From a virus, in the IMG/VR virus record IMGVR_UViG_3300030106_000681, positions 1 to 21,244 of that record: a DNA stretch of 21,244 bases; one strand, given 5' to 3'. The notes beneath the pieces are model-generated. The model was not told the DNA's origin, ran no database searches, and was given only the letters and a program-made list of their open reading frames with translations. This document shows positions 20,922 through 21,244 of this stretch, in pieces (position 1 is the stretch's first letter; the number at the start of each line of letters is the position of its first letter). The position numbers and the translations under genes are program-made.

Positions 20922-20940
20922 TATTTATCACGGATAAATA
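20922..20940. repeat. Inverted repeat of two GATAAATA arms in the divergent intergenic gap
   Basis: TATTTATC ACG GATAAATA is a perfect 8-bp inverted repeat around a 3-nt centre. Read outward on each strand, both arms are GATAAATA, so it could be two divergent late promoters or a single operator for a dimeric regulator. The minus-strand arm (20922-20929) ends 19 nt before the first accessory gene. The plus-strand arm lies 18 nt ahead of the -35 box of a sigma-70-type promoter. Confidence 0.65.
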
Positions 20941-20958
20941 TTAACGTTACCAAAACGG

Positions 20959-20987
20959 TTGACACTATACGCAAACTGTGTTATAGT
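20959..20987 (+). promoter_or_regulatory. Strong sigma-70-type promoter TTGACA-17-TATAGT
   Basis: TTGACA at 20959-20964 and TATAGT at 20982-20987 with 17-nt spacing match the bacterial housekeeping promoter, with a single mismatch in the -10. It drives the only plus-strand gene in the window, whose ATG is 20 nt further on. A host-polymerase promoter fits an early-expressed phage gene (inference). Confidence 0.88.
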
Positions 20988-21007
20988 ACTGAACAAGGAG
21001 TAAAAAC

Positions 21008-21244
21008 ATGATAGAAAAATGGCGTGACTGTGCGAAGCTACAGAACATAATAATTAAAGAAGAAGGTGAGATACAGCGTGACGACAAGCGTATCTGGGGC
21101 CTGATATTACATGAATGGGACAATGAAGATTGGCTGGAAGTGCTACGCCCAATGGGAACGCTGATTGAACAGTTTCCAGAGTTTGCGGAGCCTTACCATG
21201 TCCAAAACATTCGTGAAGCCGTAGAAGCCATCGTGGCCAACAAA
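21008..21244 (+). CDS. Plus-strand gene, N-terminal 79 residues (cut by window edge), unknown
   Basis: An open frame begins MIEKWRDCAKLQNIIIKEEG and continues without stop to the window end. AAGGAG lies 7 nt before the ATG and the promoter just upstream is excellent. Codons look different from the minus-strand genes, with more GC at the third position (CTG, GCC, GTG), suggesting a different expression class. The visible part is acidic and helical with no recognised domain. As the first gene of a rightward operon under a host-type promoter it is likely an early gene, possibly host takeover or replication related; this is inference only. Confidence 0.72.
   Translation, partial: MIEKWRDCAKLQNIIIKEEGEIQRDDKRIWGLILHEWDNEDWLEVLRPMGTLIEQFPEFAEPYHVQNIREAVEAIVANK

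Noticed and set aside
20903-20974. Extension of the GT-A-like gene back to an ATG at 20974
   Set aside because: The extension runs through the palindrome and promoter region and lacks a ribosome site, while the ATG at 20902 has AGGAG at normal spacing.

Overview
The window is a stretch of a tailed double-stranded DNA phage genome carrying the virion morphogenesis genes. The gene order (small and large terminase, portal, scaffold, major capsid, connector, tail tube, frameshifted tail chaperone, tape measure, distal tail) and an 825-residue tape measure point to a siphovirus. The DNA is AT-rich by eye. Several proteins read like those of uncultured marine phages, so a marine, low-GC bacterial host is my inference. 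No integrase, repressor, tRNA, rRNA, CRISPR array or insertion sequence was seen.

Every complete gene lies on the minus strand, so the transcription order runs from high to low coordinates. One gene at the far right (from 21008) runs on the plus strand behind a very good sigma-70-type promoter. The divergent gap at 20903-21007 also holds a perfect inverted repeat with two GATAAATA arms.

Region 1 (20.9-17.25 kb) is accessory. It holds a GT-A-like and a GT-B-like glycosyltransferase, two small homing-endonuclease-associated-type proteins, a coiled-coil protein, a 59-residue membrane protein, a DUF115/sialyltransferase-like Rossmann protein and an unknown protein.

Region 2 (17.2-12.5 kb) holds fibre and adhesion proteins: a tail-fibre protein, a LamG-like lectin protein, two further fibre-associated proteins, a gp80-like protein, a 428-residue protein made of 20-residue and then 9-residue repeats, and a short structural protein.

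Region 3 (12.5-8.07 kb) is packaging and portal. It holds TerS, TerL, portal, a small helical protein and a holin-like protein, followed by five consecutive small, very basic proteins (32-98 residues). Two of these (32 and 51 residues) are easy to miss.

Region 4 (8.0-6.4 kb) holds scaffold and major capsid, closed by a perfect 10-bp hairpin terminator.

Region 5 (6.3-0 kb) holds the connector, tail terminator-like protein, tail tube, gp10-like protein, tail chaperone with an A AAA AAC -1 slippery site and T-like extension, tape measure, two distal tail or hub proteins, and a GNAT acetyltransferase cut by the window edge.

Three cross-cutting signals stand out. A T4-late-like octamer (GATAAATA, TATAAATA or CATAAATA) sits in five of the few true intergenic gaps, on the coding strand and just ahead of transcription blocks. 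The tetrapeptide DSAG occurs ten times across six virion proteins. A run of lysine/arginine-rich microproteins sits between portal and scaffold.
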